Part shown: positions 56,016-63,906 of the stretch, piece after piece
Layout: each line of letters starts with the position of its first letter
Numbering within the stretch: position 1 is the first letter of the stretch
Assembly (NCBI GenBank): GCA_913058345.1
Contig: CAJXQR010000006.1
Span: 124,001 to 188,000 of the forward strand
DNA length: 64,000 nucleotides
Direction of reading: 5' to 3'
Origin: an uncultured Gammaproteobacteria bacterium
GTDB lineage: Bacteria; Pseudomonadota; Gammaproteobacteria; Pseudomonadales; Porticoccaceae
Translations under genes and position numbers: made by a program
The notes under the pieces: generated by a model
Databases searched by the model: none
Told to the model about the DNA's origin: nothing
The model's input: only the letters and a program-made list of their open reading frames with translations

Positions 56016-57209
56016 TCAGAGGGCCGTAGAAAGCTTATCGCAGATGCTGGAAAGATTGACAACACCGAGTGTATTTAAGGTCAGCTTGTCGTCCTCTTCT
56101 TTTAACCATTCCCTGGGAATGAGTGAGGCGAGTCGCCGATGTAGTTGCGCAGTGGTGGGGGTCATAGTGTGTTCACAAAGCAGTTGCTGAATCAGTTGGA
56201 AATTGACAGTCTTATTGTCAGCCAGACGAAAATGACTGTGGACCGGTAGTTTTCTGTCAGCGAGTAAGTTTACATAGTGTTCGCTGGAGGGTGTATTGTA
56301 TTGGTAACGTCCCGCGTCGAGACTGAGTGCGGCTATGCCAAAACCGAGCCAAACAGGGATACTCCTTGCCATATAACCCCAGGGTGTCGCTTCAAGTTTG
56401 CTCTGTTGGGATACAGTACCCTGAGCGTGAGAAGGGGCAAAAAAATTGTTGTTGCCACAGCCTCGCCACCTGCAATCCTGGAAGTGTTGGTTGATTCGGG
56501 CTAACTGGTTTTGACTGGCCATTCTATCTTGTAGTGACGTTGGCCCGCTTTTCTGACTCAAGACTTCTATCTGGTTACAGTGAGAGATTTCCAGTAAATT
56601 GAGAAGGCGGTCGAGAAAGTCAGGGTGAGTTTGAGCGCTAAATTTGATCACGCAACTAAGCTCGAATGATCTGTAGTCCGATAACAATTGTAGTGCTGTT
56701 TCAATTTTTGACAGGCTGCGGTCACCGCTGGCAACACTGGCATCAATATGTAATTGGATGGCAGTAAAGTTTAAACCTTTCATCAGGGCGAGATTGGTTT
56801 TCTCCAGTTCCATGGGTGTCACTGCCATGCCGCGTGTAGAGCCTTCTTGTTGATGAGTGAAGTGGCTGCTTAAACGAAAGCATAGTTCAGTGATAGCCTC
56901 GGGTGAAAATTGTTGTAGCGGGCTGCCGCGCCACCAAATGGAAGCTACTGGTTGATGCCGGTTGTAGAGTGAGCGTCGCAGTGTGACCTCTTGGCAAATT
57001 AGGTGCTCGTAGTCTTCTACGCGTTGCCGGGGGCAGTAAATATTGATGCCCATTGGCGCGATGCTACTCAGTCCGGGACTGCTCAGCTCGAGACGACTGG
57101 ATTCTTCTTCCACAGGTACTTCATGACTGATGTCATAGAGGGGGAGCAGCGAGGATTTAAAGCCGGTTGTGAGGGAGCGCTGAATGGTAGAGTGGCTAAA
57201 GTTTGTCAT
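56016..57209 (-). CDS. HemN-like protein lacking the radical-SAM cysteine motif
   Basis: A 397-residue protein that follows the order of oxygen-independent coproporphyrinogen III oxidase HemN: an 'APMGINIYCPRQ' strand where HemN has 'LYVHIPFCHKLCYFC', 'IWWRGSPLQQFSPEAITEL' (for the GGGTP block), 'MAVTPMELEKTNLALMKGLNFTAIQLHID', and C-terminal 'WLGFGIAALSLD' and 'LNTLGVVNLSSICDKL'. Only one Cys (Cys59) remains of C-x3-C-x2-C, and about 17 residues around it are missing, so no [4Fe-4S] cluster or radical chemistry is expected. At 397 residues it is shorter than HemN (about 457). Next to fnr, so it was probably hemN and is now repurposed or decaying. Confidence 0.7.
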   Translation of the reverse strand: MTNFSHSTIQRSLTTGFKSSLLPLYDISHEVPVEEESSRLELSSPGLSSIAPMGINIYCPRQRVEDYEHLICQEVTLRRSLYNRHQPVASIWWRGSPLQQFSPEAITELCFRLSSHFTHQQEGSTRGMAVTPMELEKTNLALMKGLNFTAIQLHIDASVASGDRSLSKIETALQLLSDYRSFELSCVIKFSAQTHPDFLDRLLNLLEISHCNQIEVLSQKSGPTSLQDRMASQNQLARINQHFQDCRWRGCGNNNFFAPSHAQGTVSQQSKLEATPWGYMARSIPVWLGFGIAALSLDAGRYQYNTPSSEHYVNLLADRKLPVHSHFRLADNKTVNFQLIQQLLCEHTMTPTTAQLHRRLASLIPREWLKEEDDKLTLNTLGVVNLSSICDKLSTAL

Positions 57210-57288
57210 CTGGGTGTTGGATTAGCCGTGATAGGCTTCTTTACCGTAATATGAGAGCTGACTCTAGAGGGCATCGCGGGCGCAGCAT

Positions 57289-57302
57289 ATGATTTGTATC
57301 AA
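57289..57302 (+). promoter_or_regulatory. Fnr/Anr box (one mismatch) upstream of the stress protein
   Basis: ATGAT-TTGT-ATCAA matches the Fnr operator TTGAT-N4-ATCAA at nine of ten fixed positions. Its centre lies at 57295.5; a -10-like TTTAAT at 57325-57330 would give a start at 57337, placing the box at -41.5, the class II activator position. The divergent HemN-like gene could share it, but no well-placed -10 is seen on that side. Confidence 0.6.
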
Positions 57303-57415
57303 ACAGCTTGCCCTCACTGCTATATTTAATGGCGCGAATGGGTATGCTCTGACTTGACATCTTGTTAGCGACACTCTGTAAGCCAGGTACTAGAGAGATA
57401 GAGAGGGAGTCATCG

Positions 57416-58285
57416 ATGGAAAATATATTGGCGGTAATCAATCACTGGGATGATGCTGAGGTTATTCTCGCCGAAGCTGAGAAGCTTCGCACACGCTTCC
57501 ATACGGGTCTAGAGGTACTTGTGCCAGTGCACGATCAACTCGGGGAATTAAGTAAATACCTTAATCTTCAAGATTTTAGCCAGTTGCAGGAAGAAATAGT
57601 GAGTGCCGAAAGGAATCGTCTTGAAAACCTGTGTGCGGGTAAAGGTTATCGACTGCATGTGGAGTGGACGACAAAAGTACACGCGACTATCGTCGAAAAA
57701 GCCCAGGATTATGGCGCTGGTTTAATTGTCATGATGGCGAGCCACGATCCCGTTTTGTCGGCACTTATTCATACCCCGGATGATTGGCACCTGTTCCGCG
57801 ATACGCCCTGCCCGGTGCTGGCACTGGTGAAAGACAGAAAAAGCTGTCAACAGGTGATAGCGGCGATTGATGTGCTGGATAACCAAGAGCCTCAACAACA
57901 ACTGACCGCACGGTTGCTCGACAACGCCGCTGCTATGGCAAAGGTTGAAGATGTGCCACTAGCAATCTTGAGCGTAGTGCCCGATCCCGCTTTGGTTTAT
58001 GCGGGTATCCTTAATGCTCCGATGAGTGGTGATTTTCTACTCGACACAATAGCAGCGGCCAAAAAGAAAACCCAGGCGTTGGTCGAGCGTCTGGGTATTA
58101 ACCCTGAGGCTATTGATGTGGTGACGGGTCGTGTTGAAGACGTGGTAAGTCAAAGAGCTTCGCAGAATAATGCTCTGTTAGTCATTGGTAATGCCGCTAA
58201 TAAGGGATTGAAGGGTTTGTTAATCGGCAACACCGCAGAGCGTATTCTACGCAGTATGAAGACCGATATGCTGGTGGTTAATTAA
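57416..58285 (+). CDS. Tandem universal stress protein
   Basis: A 289-residue protein with two UspA domains (about 1-140 and 145-289). The first begins 'MENILAVINHWDDAEVIL', the second 'QQVIAAIDVLDNQE' and ends with 'LLVIGNAANKGLKGLLIGNTAERILR', the ATP-binding G-x2-G-x9-G-[ST] region. Two-domain Usp proteins of this size are typical anaerobiosis and stress genes controlled by Fnr/Anr. The start is set at ATG 57416 after GAGAGGGAG. It converges on msrA with a 19-base gap. Confidence 0.87.
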   Translation: MENILAVINHWDDAEVILAEAEKLRTRFHTGLEVLVPVHDQLGELSKYLNLQDFSQLQEEIVSAERNRLENLCAGKGYRLHVEWTTKVHATIVEKAQDYGAGLIVMMASHDPVLSALIHTPDDWHLFRDTPCPVLALVKDRKSCQQVIAAIDVLDNQEPQQQLTARLLDNAAAMAKVEDVPLAILSVVPDPALVYAGILNAPMSGDFLLDTIAAAKKKTQALVERLGINPEAIDVVTGRVEDVVSQRASQNNALLVIGNAANKGLKGLLIGNTAERILRSMKTDMLVVN

Positions 58286-58304
58286 TGGGCTTCAATGTGA
58301 CTGA

Positions 58305-58928
58305 TTAGTCGTTGTAGGCCTTACCCCAGAGCAGTAGCAGGCGCTGTTTACGACCGCAATTCCAACTGTAAAATTTATAGCGTTTGGGGTTTTTCTGGTA
58401 ATAGTTCTGGTGGTAGTCTTCAGCTGGATAGAACTCACTGGCTGCAGTGATTGCTGTTTTCACTGGTGCGGGTAGTAAACCACTCGCGTCGAGCTGCTGC
58501 TTACTTTTTTCAGCCAGTTCATGTTGTCGGTCATTAGTATAAAACACCTCACTTCGGTACTGACTGCCTCGGTCGCAGAATTGTCCGCCGTCATCGACGG
58601 GATCAATGTTAATCCAGAAGGTCTCGAGCAGTTCTTCATAAGTGATTTTTTCAGGGTTAAAAATAACTTGCAGAGCTTCTGTATGCCCCGTTGTGCCACT
58701 GGATACTTGCTTATAAGTGGGTTTGACTACTGTACCGCCGGTGTAGCCTGAAGTTGTGGAGATAACGCCGTCCAGAGCATCGAAAGGCGGCTCCATGCAC
58801 CAGAAACAACCGCCAGCAAAGATGGCTTTCTCGGTATCGGGCTCAGCGTATAGTGTCGGTACTAGAGAGCAGGACAGTGTAAGAATAGCGAGAAAGCGCC
58901 GCAATGTTCGTTTAAGCTGATGGCTCAT
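58305..58928 (-). CDS. msrA: Peptide methionine sulfoxide reductase MsrA, exported
   Basis: A 207-residue MsrA that reduces the S form of methionine sulfoxide: 'IFAGGCFWCMEPPFD' with the catalytic Cys, 'GYTGGTVVKPTYKQVSSGTTGHTEALQV' and 'DPVDDGGQFCDRGSQYRSEVF'. An N-terminal signal peptide (MSHQLKRTLRRFLAILTLSCSLVPTLYA) suggests a periplasmic location. The start is taken at 58928; 58946 would add six residues. No MsrB partner is attached. Confidence 0.93.
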   Translation of the reverse strand: MSHQLKRTLRRFLAILTLSCSLVPTLYAEPDTEKAIFAGGCFWCMEPPFDALDGVISTTSGYTGGTVVKPTYKQVSSGTTGHTEALQVIFNPEKITYEELLETFWINIDPVDDGGQFCDRGSQYRSEVFYTNDRQHELAEKSKQQLDASGLLPAPVKTAITAASEFYPAEDYHQNYYQKNPKRYKFYSWNCGRKQRLLLLWGKAYND

Positions 58929-59289
58929 TTTCCTTTTCCCTTTCACATGGATAGATCTTGGGCTGTATGTTCGCTTTTAGTTTGATGAACGCTAGAGTAA
59001 ATCGTTCCCTATGAAAGTGTTATTGACGGGTGTTGTCGTTACGATGATCTGTTTCTTCGCGTCAATAATGCGTACATTTGCCCGACGCGCTTGCTGAGCT
59101 CTATCATCGGGCGTCATTGGCAGAGAGGGCGAGTCAGCCTTGGCCTTTTTGCCAAATGTAGGTTTCGCGAGATAAGGAACGCAATAATAGCTGTTCATCT
59201 ATAGATTCAGTATCTGGGCTAAAGTCATTGCGGTTAAGTTATTCGTTCCCAATGTTGACGGAACTGTTCGGCATTTTCACGGCATACTT
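58929..59289. other. Intergenic gap with a doubtful small frame
   Basis: 361 bases between the cytochrome c and msrA genes, both minus strand. A 68-codon minus frame (58992-59198) has no clear family and no strong ribosome site, so I do not call it. The msrA promoter should lie near 58935-58985. No terminator with a T run was found after the cytochrome gene. Confidence 0.3.
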
Positions 59290-59805
59290 CTAGTTCTGGC
59301 TCCGTTTATGACAGCCGCTTTTTTTACCATGACCAGAGGGCTGAACATCATAGATATAGCCTGCAATTTCTTGGCGTGTTGCCTCATCAATAGCTTGTGG
59401 GGGCATAAGCCCGAATTTATCAACCGCATGGTGGAGCATGGCGGCATGGGGGTCAGGGGCTATCACCCAGGCCGAGACTCTTTCAATAAATTGCGCTCTG
59501 TCGGGATAGGTTTTCAGATAGTGCTTCTTTACCATTGCCATAGGCGGAGCCAGACGTTTTGGGTGAGCGTTACCTGTACCCGTGTGAACTTGCTGTTCGC
59601 TAGCAGATTCTTTCCTGGAATGTTTGCCCTTACCGCCTTTGTGGGGCTGATGGCAGGACAGACAATGGTTTTCAAACAGGGTTTTAGCCCCGTTACCGGT
59701 TTCTGCACTCGCTGTCGTGTTACTCCCTTGTTCGCTGGCAATAAGCTGGGGGCTAAGTGATACAAACGCAAGAGTAACAACGATTTTTATTAGTTGTTTC
59801 ATCAT
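59290..59805 (-). CDS. Exported monohaem cytochrome c
   Basis: A 171-residue periplasmic cytochrome: signal peptide 'MMKQLIKIVVTLAFVSLSPQLIA', haem-binding 'ENHCLSCHQPHKG' (CxxCH) and a likely axial Met in 'DKFGLMPPQAIDEAT' followed by the C-terminal helix 'EIAGYIYD'. Between them is a His/Lys-rich loop (GGKGKHSRKESASEQ...). It probably passes electrons to an oxidase or reductase, with the partner not in the window. An Fnr-type box is well placed for activation. Confidence 0.85.
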   Translation of the reverse strand: MMKQLIKIVVTLAFVSLSPQLIASEQGSNTTASAETGNGAKTLFENHCLSCHQPHKGGKGKHSRKESASEQQVHTGTGNAHPKRLAPPMAMVKKHYLKTYPDRAQFIERVSAWVIAPDPHAAMLHHAVDKFGLMPPQAIDEATRQEIAGYIYDVQPSGHGKKSGCHKRSQN

Positions 59806-59920
59806 ATCTGCCCCCGTTTTTGGGCAGCCCCCCTTCTGACTGTTACAGCCTCTATTTCTACACCCTGTGAATCAGTTTTTCTCACCGGCTCTATCCTAAA
59901 GCAGTGCTTAGCGCAGGTAA

Positions 59921-59934
59921 GTGATATTTATCAA
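59921..59934 (-). promoter_or_regulatory. Fnr/Anr box (one mismatch) upstream of cytochrome c gene
   Basis: GTGAT-ATTT-ATCAA (plus strand) fits TTGAT-N4-ATCAA at nine of ten positions. On the minus strand a -10-like TAGGAT (59898 to 59893) predicts a start near 59886, exactly 41.5 bases from the box centre, the class II activator spacing. This matches the arrangement at the stress protein gene. Confidence 0.6.
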
Positions 59935-60009
59935 TGACTACCTTTTATTCGTCGAGTCATCAGATGCGAGTTGACGCTTGTTTAGAGGTACCTTGGTTCT
60001 AGCCGTTAG

Positions 60010-60822
60010 CTATTTACCTTTGTAGACTGGCGGGCGTTTTTCAATAAAGGACTGTACACCCTCTGCGGCGTCTTCGGTATTGGCCAGAGTTTTCATCACC
60101 GGAATAAACTCATCAACTGCGGCTTTGGGGCTGTCGAAGTAGTAGGCCCGAGAGCTTTTCAACGTGGCCTGTACAGCCAGGGGTGCTTGCTTGGCAATTT
60201 CTTCTGCCAGTTCCAGGGCGCGATTAAACGCGTCGCCATCGTCGACAATTTCTTGAATAAAGTTGTAACGCAGGGCTTCTTCGGCATTGAACTCATAGCC
60301 TGTGAGTAAGACCTTCATCGCGTTGCCCCAGCCAGCCCGCTCGACCATGCGGAAGGTGGCGCCAGCCGCCGCCATCACGCCGCGACCCACCTCAAGCTGT
60401 GAAAAGCGCGCACTTTTCTCTGAGACCACGATCTCCGTTGCCAGCATCAGTTCAATAGCGGCGGTGTAGCAAATGCCATTCATGGCTGCGACGACCGGTT
60501 TCGTGCGGAAAGGGGGCTTGAGTGAAAAGGGGTCAATGCCATTGGTGGGTAGAATGGCTTCGCCATTTTTCATGGCATCGGCGAATTTTGGCAGATCGAG
60601 GCCTGCTGTAAAATGTTTTCCGTGGGCGAAAAGTACGCCTACCCAAAGCTCGCTATTTTTTTCTAATTCGGCGTAGGCATCAGCCAGTTCGCTAAACATC
60701 TTTGGTGTAAAGCCATTGTACTTTTCGGGGCGATCGATGCCGATTAAGAAAATATTGCCTCGCACTTCAGTACTGATTTGTCCATCGTGGTGGCGGTCAT
60801 TTTGATCGATAGTGCTACTCAT
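60010..60822 (-). CDS. Enoyl-CoA hydratase/isomerase family protein, both Glu present
   Basis: A 270-residue crotonase. The oxyanion-hole regions are 'HFTAGLDLPKF' and 'AAMNGICYTAAIELML'. Glu124 (IELML) and Glu144 (QLEVGRGV) occupy the two catalytic glutamate positions of enoyl-CoA hydratase (E144 and E164 in the rat enzyme), so hydratase activity is plausible. It follows a second crotonase gene by 77 bases on the same strand. Confidence 0.87.
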   Translation of the reverse strand: MSSTIDQNDRHHDGQISTEVRGNIFLIGIDRPEKYNGFTPKMFSELADAYAELEKNSELWVGVLFAHGKHFTAGLDLPKFADAMKNGEAILPTNGIDPFSLKPPFRTKPVVAAMNGICYTAAIELMLATEIVVSEKSARFSQLEVGRGVMAAAGATFRMVERAGWGNAMKVLLTGYEFNAEEALRYNFIQEIVDDGDAFNRALELAEEIAKQAPLAVQATLKSSRAYYFDSPKAAVDEFIPVMKTLANTEDAAEGVQSFIEKRPPVYKGK

Positions 60823-60898
60823 AGTGCAGATCCCATGGTTTGATTGATAACAGGTGATGTTTTTAAAAGAATAAATAACGGCGTGTTGTGCCGGTACC

Positions 60899-61729
60899 TT
60901 AGGTGCCTGTAAATACCGGTTCGCGTTTTTCCATCATCGCGGCAATACCTTCTCTTGCGTCATTAGAGTCAAAGCTTGCCGATTGATGGAGAGCTTCATT
61001 GGCGAGTCGCGAATGGGGGTCCCAGTCGAGGTTGCTAATAATGGATTGCTTCATTGCCTGTACGGCGTTTGGCGCACAAGCGGCAATTTCTTCAGCTAAT
61101 TCAAGAGATTTTGCCCACACTTGTTCAGCAGGAAGGGCATAATTAAAAAGACCTATCCTCTCACCTTCATGACCGCTAAAACGCCGTCCGGTGAACATTA
61201 ATTCATTGGCTTTTGTGAGACCGATAAGGCGAGGCAGAATATAGGACAGTGACATGCCCGAATGCATGCCGAGGCGAGCGAAATTGGCACCGTAGAGAGC
61301 ATTGCTGCTGGCGACACGAATATCACTGAGTAGAGCGACACCAAAACCGCCACCGATGGCATGGCCGTTGAGTGCGCCGATGACGGGCACTTTTATCTTT
61401 AGCAATTCCATGCAAGTGCTGTAAGTGTCAATCAAACCCTGCTGGCTAAAGGGTATTTTTGAATTTTCGGCACCGCCTTTAAAATCGCCCCCCGCACAAA
61501 AGCTTTTCCCGGTGCCGGTAATAATAAGACAGCGGATACCGGTGTCTTTTTTGGCAGCTGTGATAGCGTCTTTCAAGGCCTCAAGCATTTCGGGTGTCAG
61601 ACTGTTGCGATTGTCCGGACGGTTAAAAACAAGCTGTCCAATTAAGGTGTGCTGGGGCTTCTTGACATGTTTTATACCCTCAATGGTTGCGTCACTTAAA
61701 CGGGCATACCAGGCCGCTTGGTCGGTCAT
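60899..61729 (-). CDS. Crotonase-fold protein lacking both catalytic glutamates
   Basis: A 276-residue crotonase ('FNRPDNRNSLTPEMLEALK', 'SFCAGGDFKGGAENS', 'IGALNGHAIGGGFGVALLSDIRVA'). At the positions of the rat hydratase glutamates it has Gly130 (GGGFGVAL) and Phe150 (GANFARLG), so ordinary hydration of enoyl-CoA is unlikely; isomerase, hydrolase or decarboxylase-type chemistry using other residues is possible. It sits between a Nudix hydrolase gene (12 bases) and the intact crotonase in one operon. Confidence 0.85.
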   Translation of the reverse strand: MTDQAAWYARLSDATIEGIKHVKKPQHTLIGQLVFNRPDNRNSLTPEMLEALKDAITAAKKDTGIRCLIITGTGKSFCAGGDFKGGAENSKIPFSQQGLIDTYSTCMELLKIKVPVIGALNGHAIGGGFGVALLSDIRVASSNALYGANFARLGMHSGMSLSYILPRLIGLTKANELMFTGRRFSGHEGERIGLFNYALPAEQVWAKSLELAEEIAACAPNAVQAMKQSIISNLDWDPHSRLANEALHQSASFDSNDAREGIAAMMEKREPVFTGT

Positions 61730-61741
61730 CGTTTTAGTATC

Positions 61742-62557
61742 CTAAAAATAATGTGGGGTAGCGATTTCGTGATGTTCATAACCTTCATCGCCGGGTATGA
61801 GGGGTGGAGCGCCTTCTTTTTCGGCTTTGACAGGCAGTATCCTCGGTAGATCGCGCGACAGTGCAATGGCTTCGAGCAAGCTTTGGCTTTGCTCGTGTCC
61901 TGTTAAGCCTTGAATATTCTTGATGGTGGGGAAAAATATCTGGAAGCCTTCTTCACGCTGTTTGCGTAGAGCTTCGTCGGGGTTTACCCAGCACTGCGAG
62001 ACCACTTCGTGGTTGTCAATAATAGGCTCTTGCTCAGCGGGCGCGCGGCAAATAAAGAAGCGGGTGTCGAAGCGGCGGGGCATCACAATGGGCGTTACCC
62101 AGTGACTGTAGTAGTACATCTGATCAGTGGCCAGGGTGAGTTCTTCTTTACGGCAAATTTCCAGTAAATTTATCTCGCGCTTATTCAACGCTTCACGGTA
62201 TTCGGTAAAGCGCTGTTTGATAGAGGGGGAATTAAAACTGATGATTTTTCCGCTCTTATCGTAGGCGAGTAAAATGCCCGCTTCTTCAAAAACTTCACGA
62301 ATACCGCCCATCCAGTAAGCGAGGCCATATTTTGGCACACCCAGAATGGCGCTCGCCTCTTGATCAGTGTGGCCGGAAAAAAGTGCCTCGTACTCTTTGT
62401 CGGCGTCATGCAAATCGACTTTACCGCCGGGGAAGACAAAGGCACCACTAAAAGACTCGGATTTACCGCTGCGCTCCTGCAGCAGTATTTCGAGACCGTT
62501 TTCGGAATCGCGGACTAAAATGACGGTGGAGGCGTAGTGTAGTTTAGGGTTTTCCAT
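61742..62557 (-). CDS. Nudix hydrolase, NUDT19-like
   Basis: A 271-residue Nudix protein. 'FVFPGGKVD' and 'GIREVFEEAGILLAYD' are the two halves of the Nudix box, separated by an unusually long insert (about 30 residues), as in NUDT19-type acyl-CoA diphosphatases. The following gene starts 12 bases on and encodes a crotonase, and a second crotonase lies beyond, so it probably cleaves CoA or acyl-CoA and recycles the cofactor. Substrate not proven by sequence. Confidence 0.83.
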   Translation of the reverse strand: MENPKLHYASTVILVRDSENGLEILLQERSGKSESFSGAFVFPGGKVDLHDADKEYEALFSGHTDQEASAILGVPKYGLAYWMGGIREVFEEAGILLAYDKSGKIISFNSPSIKQRFTEYREALNKREINLLEICRKEELTLATDQMYYYSHWVTPIVMPRRFDTRFFICRAPAEQEPIIDNHEVVSQCWVNPDEALRKQREEGFQIFFPTIKNIQGLTGHEQSQSLLEAIALSRDLPRILPVKAEKEGAPPLIPGDEGYEHHEIATPHYF

Positions 62558-62676
62558 TTTTTATTCCTTTAAGTGACAAGGTTTTTTGTTGTTTTTATTT
62601 GCGCAAATCGTGTGTAGTTGGAGTCCAGGCAGACTTTGCAATTATACCCTTTACATAACAGTTAGCCTCAACGCTA

Positions 62677-63906
62677 CTAAATATGCGGGATCAAACTACC
62701 ATTGCGCAACAGGGTGTCGACCAGGGCTTGATCTTGGCTGTCTAACAGATCCAACTCGGCAGCACACAGACGGCGAGAATCGGCCAGTCTTGTCGCGAAG
62801 GGCAGCGTGCAGGGATATAGCTCGCCGTCCACCGCTAGAACTGCAGGGTCACCGGCCAGAGCAGCGAATCGAGAGGCTGGATGGCAGTGCAGGGTCGTGT
62901 CCCCTTCGAGCGCTTCAAATGACGGGTGGTTCCCGTCAGTAGCATCGTCAAGATCGACGTCTAATGCAAGGTCGGGATATTTCCGGGTGGTCATAAAACG
63001 AGCGAACCACTTCGCCAGTTGTTCTTTGTCATCGAGCTGACGCAGGAGCAAATTTCTCACCTCATCGATAAAGCGTTCGTCAATGGCGCCCCTGGCCATT
63101 GCGCTGGTCAAAGGGGGATCGCGGTAGACCAGCGCGTCAGAGAGGGTGTTTTGAGACAGAAGCTCAGTGGCCAAGTCGCTGAGTAATTCCGTTGCGCTAG
63201 GGGCGCGAAAGCCGATGGAGTAGGTCATGCACGCCCCTTCTGCAACACCCCAGTGGGCGAGGCCCGGTGGTAGATACAGCATGTCGCCGGGTTCTAGCAG
63301 CCATTCTTCACTTTGCTCAAAACTGTCGACAATGCGCAGTTCTGGGCCTTTGAGCAAAGGGGTGTTGAGATCGCAATACTGTCCCAGGCGCCAACGTCGT
63401 TGTCCCTGCCCCTGTAGCAAAAATACATCGTATTGGTCGAAATGGGGCCCTACACTGCCCTGATCGGCGGCATAGCTGAGCATAATATCGTCGACTCGCC
63501 ACTGGGGAAGAAAGTCGAAATGACGGAGCAACTCGTGCACCTCGGGTACCCACTGGTCGACGGCTTGTACTAGCAGTGTCCAATGGCTGGACGGCAGGTT
63601 ATGGAAGTCTTGATCAGTGAAAGGACCACACCGTAATTCCCAGTAGGGTGCGGCTGTGTTTTCAATAATGAGTCGCGATTCAATATCTTCTTCCAGTGCC
63701 AGGCCGGCAAGCTCGTCGGCCTCAAGGGGCGATATAAACCCCGGAAAGGCCTGACGAATTAACAGCGGTTTGCGCTGCCAGTACTCGGCAAGGAAGTTGT
63801 CGAGCCCGCCGCAGTTAGCAAACCATTGCTGCGCTAAAGCCTGTTTCGACAAAGCGTCTTTCGAGAAGGCCTGCTCGGCGCTTGAGTTCCCAGATTGCTC
63901 GGACAC
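62677..63906 (-). CDS. roxA: RoxA-type ribosomal oxygenase (JmjC-like cupin)
   Basis: A 409-residue 2-oxoglutarate/Fe(II) oxygenase of the YcfD/RoxA group, which hydroxylates an Arg of ribosomal protein L16. 'NFLAEYWQRKPLLIRQAFPGF' opens the domain, 'VGPHFDQYDVFLLQGQGQRRWRLG' holds the HxD iron motif, and 'PGDMLYLPPGLAHWGVA' the second His. A C-terminal dimerisation/winged-helix part follows. The GTG start abuts the purB stop (TAAGTG), so the two are coupled. Confidence 0.88.
   Translation of the reverse strand: MSEQSGNSSAEQAFSKDALSKQALAQQWFANCGGLDNFLAEYWQRKPLLIRQAFPGFISPLEADELAGLALEEDIESRLIIENTAAPYWELRCGPFTDQDFHNLPSSHWTLLVQAVDQWVPEVHELLRHFDFLPQWRVDDIMLSYAADQGSVGPHFDQYDVFLLQGQGQRRWRLGQYCDLNTPLLKGPELRIVDSFEQSEEWLLEPGDMLYLPPGLAHWGVAEGACMTYSIGFRAPSATELLSDLATELLSQNTLSDALVYRDPPLTSAMARGAIDERFIDEVRNLLLRQLDDKEQLAKWFARFMTTRKYPDLALDVDLDDATDGNHPSFEALEGDTTLHCHPASRFAALAGDPAVLAVDGELYPCTLPFATRLADSRRLCAAELDLLDSQDQALVDTLLRNGSLIPHI

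Noticed and set aside
58992-59198. Minus-strand frame of 68 codons between the cytochrome c and msrA genes
   Set aside because: No ribosome site that decides a start and no recognised family; conservation would be needed to accept it.
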